The translations under genes and the position numbers were made by a program. This document shows positions 8,411-16,075 of a stretch of DNA of 64,000 bases, in pieces. Position 1 is the first letter of the stretch. Every line of letters begins with the position of its first letter. This DNA is from Lactobacillus sp. ESL0246 (lineage in GTDB: Bacteria; Bacillota; Bacilli; Lactobacillales; Lactobacillaceae), in the NCBI RefSeq assembly GCF_003692965.1, contig NZ_REHC01000012.1:62001-126000 (forward strand), written 5' to 3'. Under the pieces are notes generated by a model. It did no database searches. It had not been told where the DNA came from and saw only the letters and a list, made by a program, of their open reading frames with translations.

Positions 8411-9283
8411 TTATTGAATCACTCGTTTAGCAATACAAGGATAAAAATAAGAACTAATTGTTTGTTGCACCACTCCTTGGTCTGGACTTGCTGCATTCAC
8501 ATATTGATTATTGCCAATGTAGATACCAACATGGTACGGGGCATCAGGAGATCCCCAATACAATAAGTCTCCCGGTTGCAGTTGATTCATTGCAACTGTT
8601 ACTCCTACTTTAACCTGATCAGTAGTTACTCGCGGCAAGCTTATTCCACCAACTTTGTTATAAATATACTGGACAAGTCCTGAACAGTCAAAATTATCGG
8701 GGCCATTTCCACCCCATGCATATCCTTTACCAACCTGACTTCTTGCTAAATCAGCTACAGCTTTGGCACGTTTATTTACTTCAACAGTTGCAGTCTGTTT
8801 ATTAACTGATGTTTTTTCGATCCCTTTAATTTTATTGATATTTAACTTACTAATAATAACCTTATTTTTAGACTTGGCTACCTGATTCACAAATCTTTGC
8901 CTTTTACGTTCTTTTTGACGGTTATTTCTATTATTCTTTTTCTTAGCAACAATTGATTTACTTTTAGTCTGATTTATATCGACTGTATAACGTGCTTCAA
9001 TCCATTCATTAGGACCAATGCGATACCATAATCGCTGCTTACGGTCTACAGCAACTTCAACAACGTTCCATTTACTTTTGTCTTTTGCATGAAAGGCAAT
9101 TAATTGTCCACCATCATAATTAGTCCAAATTTTCACACTTTTTCCGGGCAAATAATTAATCTGAACACGCTTGATCGGTGCTTTTAATGTTGCGGCATTC
9201 ACCATTTTTTGAGGTACAGCAGTCACTACACCAGTTATGGTTATTGCTGCTGCTAACCCCATTTTCCAAAAATTCCGCTTCAT
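8411..9283 (-). CDS. secreted NlpC/P60 peptidoglycan endopeptidase with SH3-like domain
   Basis: A 290-residue secreted hydrolase. It has a signal peptide (about 1-31) and an SH3-like wall-binding module (about 38-102, INYLPGKSVKIW to WIEARYT). A very basic linker rich in Lys/Arg/Asn follows (about 103-170), then a C-terminal NlpC/P60 domain (about 175-290). The catalytic Cys200 is in FDCSGL and His251 in PYHVGIYIG. The third catalytic position, His in both neighbouring paralogs, is Asn263 here (YVNAASP), a variant tolerated in the family. It likely cuts within wall stem peptides. AAGGAGA precedes the ATG. It is one of three paralogs in a row on the same strand. Confidence 0.88.
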   Translation of the reverse strand: MKRNFWKMGLAAAITITGVVTAVPQKMVNAATLKAPIKRVQINYLPGKSVKIWTNYDGGQLIAFHAKDKSKWNVVEVAVDRKQRLWYRIGPNEWIEARYTVDINQTKSKSIVAKKKNNRNNRQKERKRQRFVNQVAKSKNKVIISKLNINKIKGIEKTSVNKQTATVEVNKRAKAVADLARSQVGKGYAWGGNGPDNFDCSGLVQYIYNKVGGISLPRVTTDQVKVGVTVAMNQLQPGDLLYWGSPDAPYHVGIYIGNNQYVNAASPDQGVVQQTISSYFYPCIAKRVIQ

Positions 9284-9398
9284 AAATCCATACTCTCCTT
9301 ATTAGTAGCCTAAAGTAATCAAAAGAAATAATATTAACTTTATTTTAACTGCTTAAAGTTTTTAATCAAGTTACAGCCATCTTAATGTTAACAAAAAA

Positions 9399-9421
9399 GC
9401 ACCTAGACTATCTCCAAGTGC
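9399..9421 (-). terminator. terminator after the second NlpC/P60 gene
   Basis: GCAC and GTGC arms enclose a 15-nt region. On the minus strand the hairpin is followed by TTTTTTG. The stem is short, so this is a moderate call. Confidence 0.5.
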
Positions 9422-9448
9422 AATTTTTTTGCTTATTTAGTTATTTGA

Positions 9449-10183
9449 CTAGTCAAGCACGCGCTTGGCAACTGAGGGGTAGAAGTATGAACTTAAACTG
9501 TCCTTGACAACACCTTGTCCTGGTGCTGCTGCATGAATATATTGATTATTACCAATATAAATACCTACATGATAAGGAGCATTAGGCGACCCCCAGAATA
9601 AAAGATCTGAAGGTCTCAAATTTTGCATTGAAACTGTTTTGCCTTGTTTGACTTGAGTATAAGTCGAACGACTAACCTCTTTACCCGCAGCCTTGTTATA
9701 AACATATTGAACTAAGCCTGAGCAATCAAACGCACCAGGACCATTACTTCCCCAAGCATAAGCTTTCCCAACTTCTGCATTGGCTAAGTCTACAACTTTC
9801 TCCGCCTGTGTTGAACTGATAGAAGATGCTAGACTTTTTTGAACTACTTTTTTAATATGACGAGCAGGCTTAACAGTATAACGAGCTAATATCCATTGAT
9901 TATCGCCTATTTGATACCAAGTTCTACCTTTCTCATCAACTGCACTACTCAACACTGAAACTGTCTTGCCGTGCTTAATTCTTTCGCCGGTAAAAGTTGG
10001 ATTCTCGTAATTATCCCAAACATTGATACCGTATCCAGGAATATAATTAATTTTGACTTTTTCAGTTGCCGCATCAACATCAGAAGATGTCAATTTTGTA
10101 TTAACAGTGGTAGCAACCCCAATACTAGTAACTGCCAGAGCGGCGGCCGTGGTAAATTTTACTAAATTACTCTTAACTTTCAA
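9449..10183 (-). CDS. secreted NlpC/P60 peptidoglycan endopeptidase with SH3-like domain
   Basis: Second of three paralogs, 244 residues from the TTG start I prefer at 10183. It has GGGGGG 9 nt upstream; the ATG at 10237 has no such site and would bury the signal peptide. Order: signal peptide (KVKSNLVKFTTAAALAVTS), SH3-like module (KINYIPGYGINVW to WILARYT), short linker, and NlpC/P60 domain with Cys154 (FDCSGL), His205 (PYHVGIYIG) and His217 (YIHAAAP). The basic linker of the first paralog is missing. The predicted role is stem-peptide cleavage in wall remodelling. Confidence 0.87.
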   Translation of the reverse strand: MKVKSNLVKFTTAAALAVTSIGVATTVNTKLTSSDVDAATEKVKINYIPGYGINVWDNYENPTFTGERIKHGKTVSVLSSAVDEKGRTWYQIGDNQWILARYTVKPARHIKKVVQKSLASSISSTQAEKVVDLANAEVGKAYAWGSNGPGAFDCSGLVQYVYNKAAGKEVSRSTYTQVKQGKTVSMQNLRPSDLLFWGSPNAPYHVGIYIGNNQYIHAAAPGQGVVKDSLSSYFYPSVAKRVLD

Positions 10184-10321
10184 AATTAAATTCCCCCCAA
10201 TATTAAGTTTATTTTCAATCAAATAATATTTAAACAATATTTATCTACTTCTACATACATTTATAATTCTACTCGTGCAGTGTTACAAAAATGTTACAAA
10301 AATAATACTGATACGTAAAAA

Positions 10322-10353
10322 AGCCCTATCAGGAATTTTGCTCTTGAAGGACT
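10322..10353 (-). terminator. possible terminator after the third NlpC/P60 gene
   Basis: On the minus strand AGTCCTTCA pairs imperfectly with TGATAGGGCT, followed by TTTTTTACG. The stem has a bulge and a G-U pair. Confidence 0.45.
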
Positions 10354-10401
10354 AAAATTTGGATTCTTGTATTTTAGAAATATTATTGAGTTTGATTGGT
10401 T

Positions 10402-10893
10402 TTATTCAATTATTCTCTTTGCAGCAGAAGGATAAAAGTAAGCACTCATTGGTTGCTGTAATACACCTTGATCAGGAGTTGCAGCATGAACGAACTGATT
10501 ATCACCCACGTAAATTCCAACGTGGTAAGGAGCAGCAGCTGACCCCCAAAATAACAAATCGCCCTTTTTAAGTTTCTTCAAAGAAACATTCTTACCAAGT
10601 GTCACTTGAGAGTAAGTAGTTCTTGGCAGTTGGGTATTACCAGCTTTTCGATAAACGTACTGTACTAAACCCGAGCAATCAAAAGAATAAGGACCAGTTG
10701 CACCATATACATAACCTTTTCCCACCTGCTTTTTAGCAAGTCGTACAACAGCATTACGGGATTTAGTTATAGAATTAGCACTAACATCATTTGATGTAGT
10801 CACCAACGCTGTACCAGCAGTCGTAGTTCCTATTAAAACCAGTGCTACTACTGCAATTATCTTTATTAACCCATATTTATGTCCGTGTTTCAA
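10402..10893 (-). CDS. short secreted NlpC/P60 endopeptidase
   Basis: Third and shortest paralog, about 163 residues. It has a basic N-terminus and hydrophobic signal segment (HKYGLIKIIAVVALVLIG) followed almost directly by the NlpC/P60 domain, with no SH3-like module. Catalytic residues are Cys73 (FDCSGL), His124 (PYHVGIYVG) and His136 (FVHAATP). I choose the TTG at 10893, six nt after AGAAGAGA; a TTG at 10899 abuts that site. Without a wall-binding module it may be freely released. The YFYPS-AKR ending is shared with its two neighbours and supports tandem duplication. Confidence 0.87.
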   Translation of the reverse strand: MKHGHKYGLIKIIAVVALVLIGTTTAGTALVTTSNDVSANSITKSRNAVVRLAKKQVGKGYVYGATGPYSFDCSGLVQYVYRKAGNTQLPRTTYSQVTLGKNVSLKKLKKGDLLFWGSAAAPYHVGIYVGDNQFVHAATPDQGVLQQPMSAYFYPSAAKRIIE

Positions 10894-11069
10894 AACCAAT
10901 CTCTTCTCTCAACTAAATATTTCTTATTGTTTCTTGTTTAATTTGCTAGTTAACTTGACTGACAATCTATATACTACTCAATAAATGTTACACATTCATG
11001 TCAAAGAAGCTACAAAACATTAAGAATTAGTCGAAGTGTAATTTTAAAACTCTACGATTAGGATTAGGC

Positions 11070-11618
11070 TTAGGCTTTTAATAATTTTGGTACTAATGTT
11101 GCAAGTTTTTTTGTGGTAGTGGCCCAATCATCATTAACTAATATGTGAGCTTGTTTCTTTAGGCTTTTTGGTAATTCGTTTAATTCACTGCCACTTAGAC
11201 GTTCACTAATTTTGGCTGGACTGTCACCTCTTTGCATTAATCGTGCTGCTAATTCTTTTTTAGTACTGGTAGTAACATACAAAAAATAAACTTGCTGTTT
11301 CAAGGCCGTAAGATACGACCTAACGCCATTAATATCAACAATTAGTGAAACTAATTCATGTTCTTGCCAAGCTTCATCTAAAGCCTCTTTACTAGAGCCA
11401 TATTGGTAAGAGCCATACTTAATATGTTCGAAAAAATGTAGTTTTTCAAAACTTGCATCGCTTTCAAAATAATATGATTGATTAGGCACTTCTTCTTGGC
11501 GCATGGGTCTGGTCGTATGCGTCACTACTCGTGGAATAGCAAATTCGCGAGTCAAATATTCCGAAATAGTAGTTTTACCAGCACCGCTCGGGCCAGCAAT
11601 TAAAATTAATTTTCGCAT
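11070..11618 (-). CDS. guanylate-kinase-like P-loop protein
   Basis: A 182-residue kinase-fold protein with a Walker A motif GPSGAGKTT at residues 9-17, and THTTRPMRQEEVPNQSYYF, the GMP-binding-like segment of guanylate kinases. The rest diverges (lid region LMQRGDSPAKISERL). Lactobacilli usually also carry a canonical gmk next to rpoZ, so this is probably an accessory paralog whose substrate is uncertain. It starts after AAGGGGG, is single, and is divergent from the DUF2187 gene. GMP phosphorylation is the conservative guess. Confidence 0.7.
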   Translation of the reverse strand: MRKLILIAGPSGAGKTTISEYLTREFAIPRVVTHTTRPMRQEEVPNQSYYFESDASFEKLHFFEHIKYGSYQYGSSKEALDEAWQEHELVSLIVDINGVRSYLTALKQQVYFLYVTTSTKKELAARLMQRGDSPAKISERLSGSELNELPKSLKKQAHILVNDDWATTTKKLATLVPKLLKA

Positions 11619-11712
11619 AATCCAAGCCCCCTTTACTTGAAAACCATTTGCTTTTATAATAATATCTTTCTATTATAATGAAACATGGGTAAGAGAGGAA
11701 GTAAAAATTATC

Positions 11713-12039
11713 ATGAAAAAAACAGATGTAAAAATAGATGATATTCTGAGTGCAAAATCTGAAGAAGAACTCACCCAACCCTTTATTGGCAAGGTTGAAA
11801 AAATTTACGAAAATTCTGCCCTGTTAAAGATCATTGACTTTGATCCCATCGATAAAACTTCAGTTGGTGATCTTAATCATAAGATTGTCGTCAACTTTAA
11901 GAATTTAAAGACTGCACCTAAGCGCAAAATCAAAGAAATTCGAGACCTTGCAGAGAGCGATGTCAAAGTTGAAAAAATTGCCAAAACTGACCAGATATCA
12001 GAGCAAAATTCTACTGAAAAGCAAACTAATGATAAATAA
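11713..12039 (+). CDS. DUF2187-family protein
   Basis: A 108-residue cytosolic protein. The central part (FIGKVEKIYENSALLKI ... LNHKIVVNFKNLK) matches the small DUF2187 family, which has a KOW-like beta fold and is common in lactobacilli. The C-terminal third is charged and probably disordered (APKRKIKEIRDLAESD, ending STEKQTNDK). No enzymatic motif. A nucleic-acid or ribosome-linked role is suspected for the family but unproven. A strong terminator follows the stop by about 28 nt. Confidence 0.72.
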   Translation: MKKTDVKIDDILSAKSEEELTQPFIGKVEKIYENSALLKIIDFDPIDKTSVGDLNHKIVVNFKNLKTAPKRKIKEIRDLAESDVKVEKIAKTDQISEQNSTEKQTNDK

Positions 12040-12066
12040 TAGTTTCTCTAGTGAGTTTTAAACAAA

Positions 12067-12105
12067 AAAGCGCAATTTCTTGTTAACAAAAATTGCGCTT
12101 TTTTA
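12067..12105 (+). terminator. strong terminator after the DUF2187 gene
   Basis: AAAAGCGCAATTT and AAATTGCGCTTTT form a long perfect stem with a loop of about 10 nt, ending in a T-run. It would also work on the minus strand. Confidence 0.92.
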
Positions 12106-12109
12106 GTAT

Positions 12110-12923
12110 GAATTAATACCTAATGCCAAGATAAACCCAAACTTTCACTAAAACTATGATCGCTAGTTTAACTAAAAATAGAGTCTCTCTTAGCGTAAAA
12201 TAACTTGCCCTTAAGCAAACTTAATCAGGACTCACTGAATCTTAGCTACCATCTGTAGCTTTTGCATTGCTACCTTGCAAAAATACTCCTACTGTTCAAT
12301 TTTTAAAAATATAATTAGCACTTAAACCCGCTGAATTAGAGTCAATCCAACGCGATGACTTCAAAAAATGACGCTCTCTTTAGTTTGTCCTAACCTAGCA
12401 GTAATAAGAATAAGCTATAAAATTATTATTTCTTCCAAAAACTACTATAAGTTAACACTTCTTAAAATTATGGGAGCATTCAACTTTTGAATAACACATT
12501 TTGTAACGTCATATATAAGCAATAAATTATGATAGGTATTTATTAATTACAAATACCAAATATATCATATTAAGTGGTAATAAATAGGGCTTAAAAGCTA
12601 TTACCAAATGTGCTTAAGAATATGATATATCATTTTGACAGCTCGTACAGATTATAAAAAAAAAAAAAAAAAAACAATATAAAATTACCTATCTTTCAAA
12701 TAGAAGCACGTCCTTTTTCAACTGATTATTATTTCATTTTTGTTGTCATAATTGGGGTCACAAGCAATTTTTAAATTAATAACAAGCAATAAAAAGTTAT
12801 TTAATTACCATGCAAAAATAGTAATTAAAATAGATCGGACTATTAGTTATCCTTAAAGCCTTTTTTTTTACACTATTTTTGCCTACAATTAACTAATAAA
12901 TATTTATTACTTGGAGAAAAAAA
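12110..12923. other. 814-nt region without a recognisable gene
   Basis: No reading frame longer than a few dozen codons looks real. It holds a large interrupted inverted repeat (12560-12630), an A-run of about 20 at 12656-12675, and near its end the leader of the next gene, with GGAG at 12913-12916. The first 300 nt are less AT-rich and could be a decayed gene, but I recognise nothing in them. Confidence 0.6.
12560..12630. repeat. long interrupted inverted repeat
   Basis: ATATATCATATT (12560-12571) is repeated in inverse at 12619-12630. Inside it AAG pairs with CTT and TGGTAATA (12575-12582) pairs with TATTACCA (12599-12606) around a 16-nt loop. One arm has an extra 6-nt bulge. It could be an RNA hairpin, a small palindromic element or a remnant of a MITE. 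Confidence 0.6.
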
Positions 12924-14417
12924 GTGAAAGAAAAAGTAAAAACCATTCTATTTTGGTTCATCCTCAGTCAACCGTTTTTAGATTTATATTGGTTCTATCA
13001 TGGAGAGTTAGCCAATATTTTGCCATTTACCTTACCTACTATTATTCGTCTTGTGACAATTGGAATACTGCTAGGCCTTTTCTTTAGTCAAAAAAAGGCA
13101 CGCAAGCAGCTAATTAACCACAAATGGTTATTTTGTTATCTGTTAGTTTTATTCATTTATTCGGTATTGCATCTTCTCCATGTTAAAAACTTTACCAGTA
13201 TTAATCCCAGTGGCTATAATTACTCAACTAGTGGTGAAATTTTTTACTTAATTAGGATGATATTGCCCTTAATTGTCTTATATTTAACTTCAGAATTGCA
13301 CTTTAGTGCGTTAAATTTACGCCAAGTAATCACAGGAATTTCAACGCTTTTCTCCGGAACAATTGTCGTATCTAATTTATTCGTAATTTCATTAAGATCT
13401 TACGAATCCGGAACGATCAGTGCCAATATTTTTGCTTGGTTCTTTAATACCAATATTGGTTACTCACACTTAGCTTCAAAAGGTTTTTTCAATTTTACCA
13501 ATATGATTTCAGCAGTCTTATTCATGCTATTACCACTTATGGTCTACTATCTATTCACCAATTTTAATTGGCGCATTGTCACTTTAAATATCATTCAGGC
13601 ACTGGCAATGGTGGAAATTGGGACAAAGGTTGCAGCAATTGGCCTAATTGGGGGAATAATCATTTGTTTAGGATTATTTCTTTTCCATAAGTACCTAGTT
13701 AAAGACATTAAGTCAGATGGGCGAGCTTTATTAGTGGTTATTTTGCTTGGAATATCTGCTGCTGGATTAATAACTATAGGTCCGGCTGTTCAACGCTACC
13801 ATTATGAAATTTATTTAGCAAAACAGTCCGACCATGATTTAACTAAAGCAAAGCAAGAACTAACGCAGGGACTTAAAAAGTATCCTACAGGAAATAAGCG
13901 CACTGAATTTTTACAGCGCTATATTAAACAATACTACCAAGTATACGCTCTTAATCCTAAATTTGTTTTTAAAAGTTATCCTTACCAATATGATCCCGAA
14001 TTTTGGCTGCAGATTATGCGTGAGCCGGGCCAAAGTCGTATGGGAAATCGTCATATTGAGCAAGCAATGCTTAAGCAAGTTGTTAAAACTAATAATAACT
14101 TGGGTGACAAGTTCTTCGGCATTTCTTATGTGCGTGAGAACAATATTTTTAATCTTGAGCGCGACTTTTCTGCTCAAATTTACTCCTTGGGTTGGCTGGG
14201 GATGATACTCTTTGTTAGCCCGTACTTAATTATTATCATTTATGCAATCTACCGCTGGTTGCGGTATCAATCTACTCGAACTTACTTAGTAAGCTCACTC
14301 ATTCTTTCAAGCAGCTTTATTTTGTTAGCTGCTTTCTCTTCCGGTAATGTCCTTGATTTCCTAACCGCCAGCTTTATTCTTGCCTTTATCGAGGGTAATT
14401 TGTTGAAATATTCGTAA
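12924..14417 (+). CDS. O-antigen-ligase/polymerase-like membrane protein
   Basis: A 497-residue polytopic membrane protein with about twelve hydrophobic helices and one large extracytoplasmic loop (roughly residues 290-410). The segments MVEIGTKVAAIGLIGG and SLGWLGMILFVSPY resemble the O-antigen ligase-like (Wzy/WaaL/TuaE) superfamily, which moves or polymerises lipid-linked glycans. In this organism it may act on exopolysaccharide or a wall glycopolymer. It starts at a GTG with GGAG 7 nt upstream. It stands alone, not in a glycosyltransferase cluster, so its acceptor is unknown. Confidence 0.7.
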   Translation: MKEKVKTILFWFILSQPFLDLYWFYHGELANILPFTLPTIIRLVTIGILLGLFFSQKKARKQLINHKWLFCYLLVLFIYSVLHLLHVKNFTSINPSGYNYSTSGEIFYLIRMILPLIVLYLTSELHFSALNLRQVITGISTLFSGTIVVSNLFVISLRSYESGTISANIFAWFFNTNIGYSHLASKGFFNFTNMISAVLFMLLPLMVYYLFTNFNWRIVTLNIIQALAMVEIGTKVAAIGLIGGIIICLGLFLFHKYLVKDIKSDGRALLVVILLGISAAGLITIGPAVQRYHYEIYLAKQSDHDLTKAKQELTQGLKKYPTGNKRTEFLQRYIKQYYQVYALNPKFVFKSYPYQYDPEFWLQIMREPGQSRMGNRHIEQAMLKQVVKTNNNLGDKFFGISYVRENNIFNLERDFSAQIYSLGWLGMILFVSPYLIIIIYAIYRWLRYQSTRTYLVSSLILSSSFILLAAFSSGNVLDFLTASFILAFIEGNLLKYS

Positions 14418-14430
14418 CACTAAATAATTA

Positions 14431-14469
14431 AAACAGGTAACTAACCATTATTTTGGCTGTTACCTGTTT
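14431..14469. terminator. bidirectional terminator
   Basis: AAACAGGTAAC and GTTACCTGTTT form an 11-bp perfect stem between two convergent genes, with T-rich tracts on both sides. Confidence 0.88.
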
Positions 14470-14473
14470 TTAG

Positions 14474-15094
14474 TTATTTTTGCTTAATAAACGAAGCATC
14501 TGGAATTCTAATTAAATAATAGCGAGTAGCAGTATGACCAGCATGTAACCCAATACCATTTTGCCATACCGATTTATACTTTGCTGTATAAACCGCTACA
14601 TAGGCTCGTTGATATTTGCGATCCTGCTTTCTTAATTCTTTTTCATTATATGGAATCCGAGCAGCGTTTATATCTAAGGGATTCTTATCATAGGCCACTG
14701 TCGCAAAATTACTTGAAACTGTTGTCTTATTCCCAGCACAATAGTAGGTGTATGTCTGGGTACCAATTTTTTTCTTTTTTGAATCAATCGTTACATAACT
14801 GGAGTTACCAGCTCCCGTATTAATAATTAATGGTTGATACGTAATAGTTGATGAAATTTCACTCGTATCTTCAAGATCAGGATTATCGAGCATTGTTTTA
14901 CCAAAAAGGTATCCTACTCCGATTAGCAAAACCAGAACTTCCAAAAGATCGATTAATAAATTGGGCCAATTAAATTGCTGATGCTTCTTGATAATCATCG
15001 CTAAATGACGTTTACGAATATTTTGAACAATAAACACCAGATAAAGAATAGCGATAACCCATAATAAAACACCAAGAAAATTCCAGCTTATCAT
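14474..15094 (-). CDS. lactobacillar membrane protein of unknown function
   Basis: A 206-residue protein with two N-terminal transmembrane helices (about 5-25 and 45-66), separated by a basic cytosolic loop (RKRHLAMIIKKHQQ), and an extracytoplasmic C-terminal domain of about 135 residues. It resembles the small family annotated LVIS_2131 in lactobacilli; I recall this from family knowledge and am not sure. The external part has no known catalytic motif. AGGAGG precedes the ATG. No operon partner is evident. Confidence 0.6.
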   Translation of the reverse strand: MISWNFLGVLLWVIAILYLVFIVQNIRKRHLAMIIKKHQQFNWPNLLIDLLEVLVLLIGVGYLFGKTMLDNPDLEDTSEISSTITYQPLIINTGAGNSSYVTIDSKKKKIGTQTYTYYCAGNKTTVSSNFATVAYDKNPLDINAARIPYNEKELRKQDRKYQRAYVAVYTAKYKSVWQNGIGLHAGHTATRYYLIRIPDASFIKQK

Positions 15095-15194
15095 AATAGA
15101 CCTCCTATAAGTTCCATTATATTGTAAAAAGTTTATTTTGGATAGGTGCTTTAAATGAATGTCACTTCATCAACCAAATTTTACTCACTCCAAA

Positions 15195-15719
15195 TTAACC
15201 CTTGCTTGTACTTACCTTTTTATTGCTTACTGTCTTGCTTTTTACTGGTATCTCATTTTTTTGATACTCACGCACTTGATGGAGTTTAGCCATTACCGCA
15301 TCAGCAAGACGCTCACTTACTTCATCTTCATTTTCAATGAGTTCCTTATCCGTAGCCAATTGGTCAATTCGAAAGCCAGATGCATTCAAATAGTCTGATT
15401 CAGTCTCAAAATAAACATTCAGAGGTTGTTTCGTATTTTCATCAAAAAAATTAGCAATTTTCTTATAATCACTGTACGGCAAGTTGATAATATTATTTTC
15501 TATCGCGAATGTAACTGGTCGCTGTCCTGTCACTTCAAGAGCAATATGTCCTAAAGAATCATGCCTTATTGCCGCACCCAACTCTTTCACCATCTTAGAT
15601 GCCAATGTCTTAATTTTGGTTTTCGATTTGCTAATTTCAGCGTACTTAATCGTTTCTAAATCTTCTAAATAATCTTGCTGTTCAATTTTATTGGTTAAAT
15701 CGATTAAATTGATTTTCAA
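15195..15719 (-). CDS. conserved hypothetical protein
   Basis: A soluble protein of 174 residues without signal peptide or transmembrane segment. I choose the TTG at 15719 because AAAAGG lies 8 nt before it; the in-frame TTG at 15737 has no such site. The sequence is rich in charged residues, with a Lys/Ser/Thr-rich tail (KSKTVSNKKVSTSKG). I recognise no domain. The long intergenic region upstream separates it from the divergent multicopper oxidase gene. Confidence 0.55.
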   Translation of the reverse strand: MKINLIDLTNKIEQQDYLEDLETIKYAEISKSKTKIKTLASKMVKELGAAIRHDSLGHIALEVTGQRPVTFAIENNIINLPYSDYKKIANFFDENTKQPLNVYFETESDYLNASGFRIDQLATDKELIENEDEVSERLADAVMAKLHQVREYQKNEIPVKSKTVSNKKVSTSKG

Positions 15720-16075
15720 AGTAAAAGTCCTTTTCAAATTTAAAACTTAGTTATTAGTCTTCTATAACGATACTCAAATTCTTACCTAAAAACAATTTAT
15801 TTTTATTTCTTTTAAAATTATTTTTAAAAAACATCAAATTTAAAAAACAAAATTATTTTGCCAAAAGTTAAATTGTTATCATAAAACCACTTTATTTATA
15901 AGTGTTTTGCCAAAAAATAAAATAACAAAATTATTTATATTTTTGCGAAAACGCATTATTTTTGTTAGCTACTCGGAAAACATAACTATGACCACTTTAC
16001 AAGCGTTTTCATCTAGAGTAAATTTATCATACAGATAAAAAATTAAATTAATTTTTTAGTGAAAGGTAGACAAAA
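15720..16075. other. divergent intergenic region upstream of the multicopper oxidase
   Basis: About 355 nt, very AT-rich. TTTTGCCAAAA occurs at about 15858 and again at about 15906, and TGCGAAAACGCA at about 15943-15954 is a perfect inverted repeat. The oxidase promoter lies at its right end. No coding potential seen. Confidence 0.5.
15996..16024 (+). promoter_or_regulatory. multicopper oxidase promoter overlapped by a cre-like site
   Basis: TTTACA (15996-16001) and TAAATT (16019-16024) are 17 nt apart. The overlapping TACAAGCGTTTTCA (15998-16011) matches the catabolite-responsive element consensus at 12 of 14 positions, so CcpA repression is possible. Confidence 0.5.

Noticed and set aside
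11070-11618. Canonical guanylate kinase gmk
   Set aside because: Only the P-loop and the first GMP-binding segment are convincing and the genomic context is not that of gmk, so I call it guanylate-kinase-like.
12656-12675. A-run as a phase-variable switch
   Set aside because: It is not inside a gene or between promoter boxes of a recognised gene, so no expression effect can be argued.
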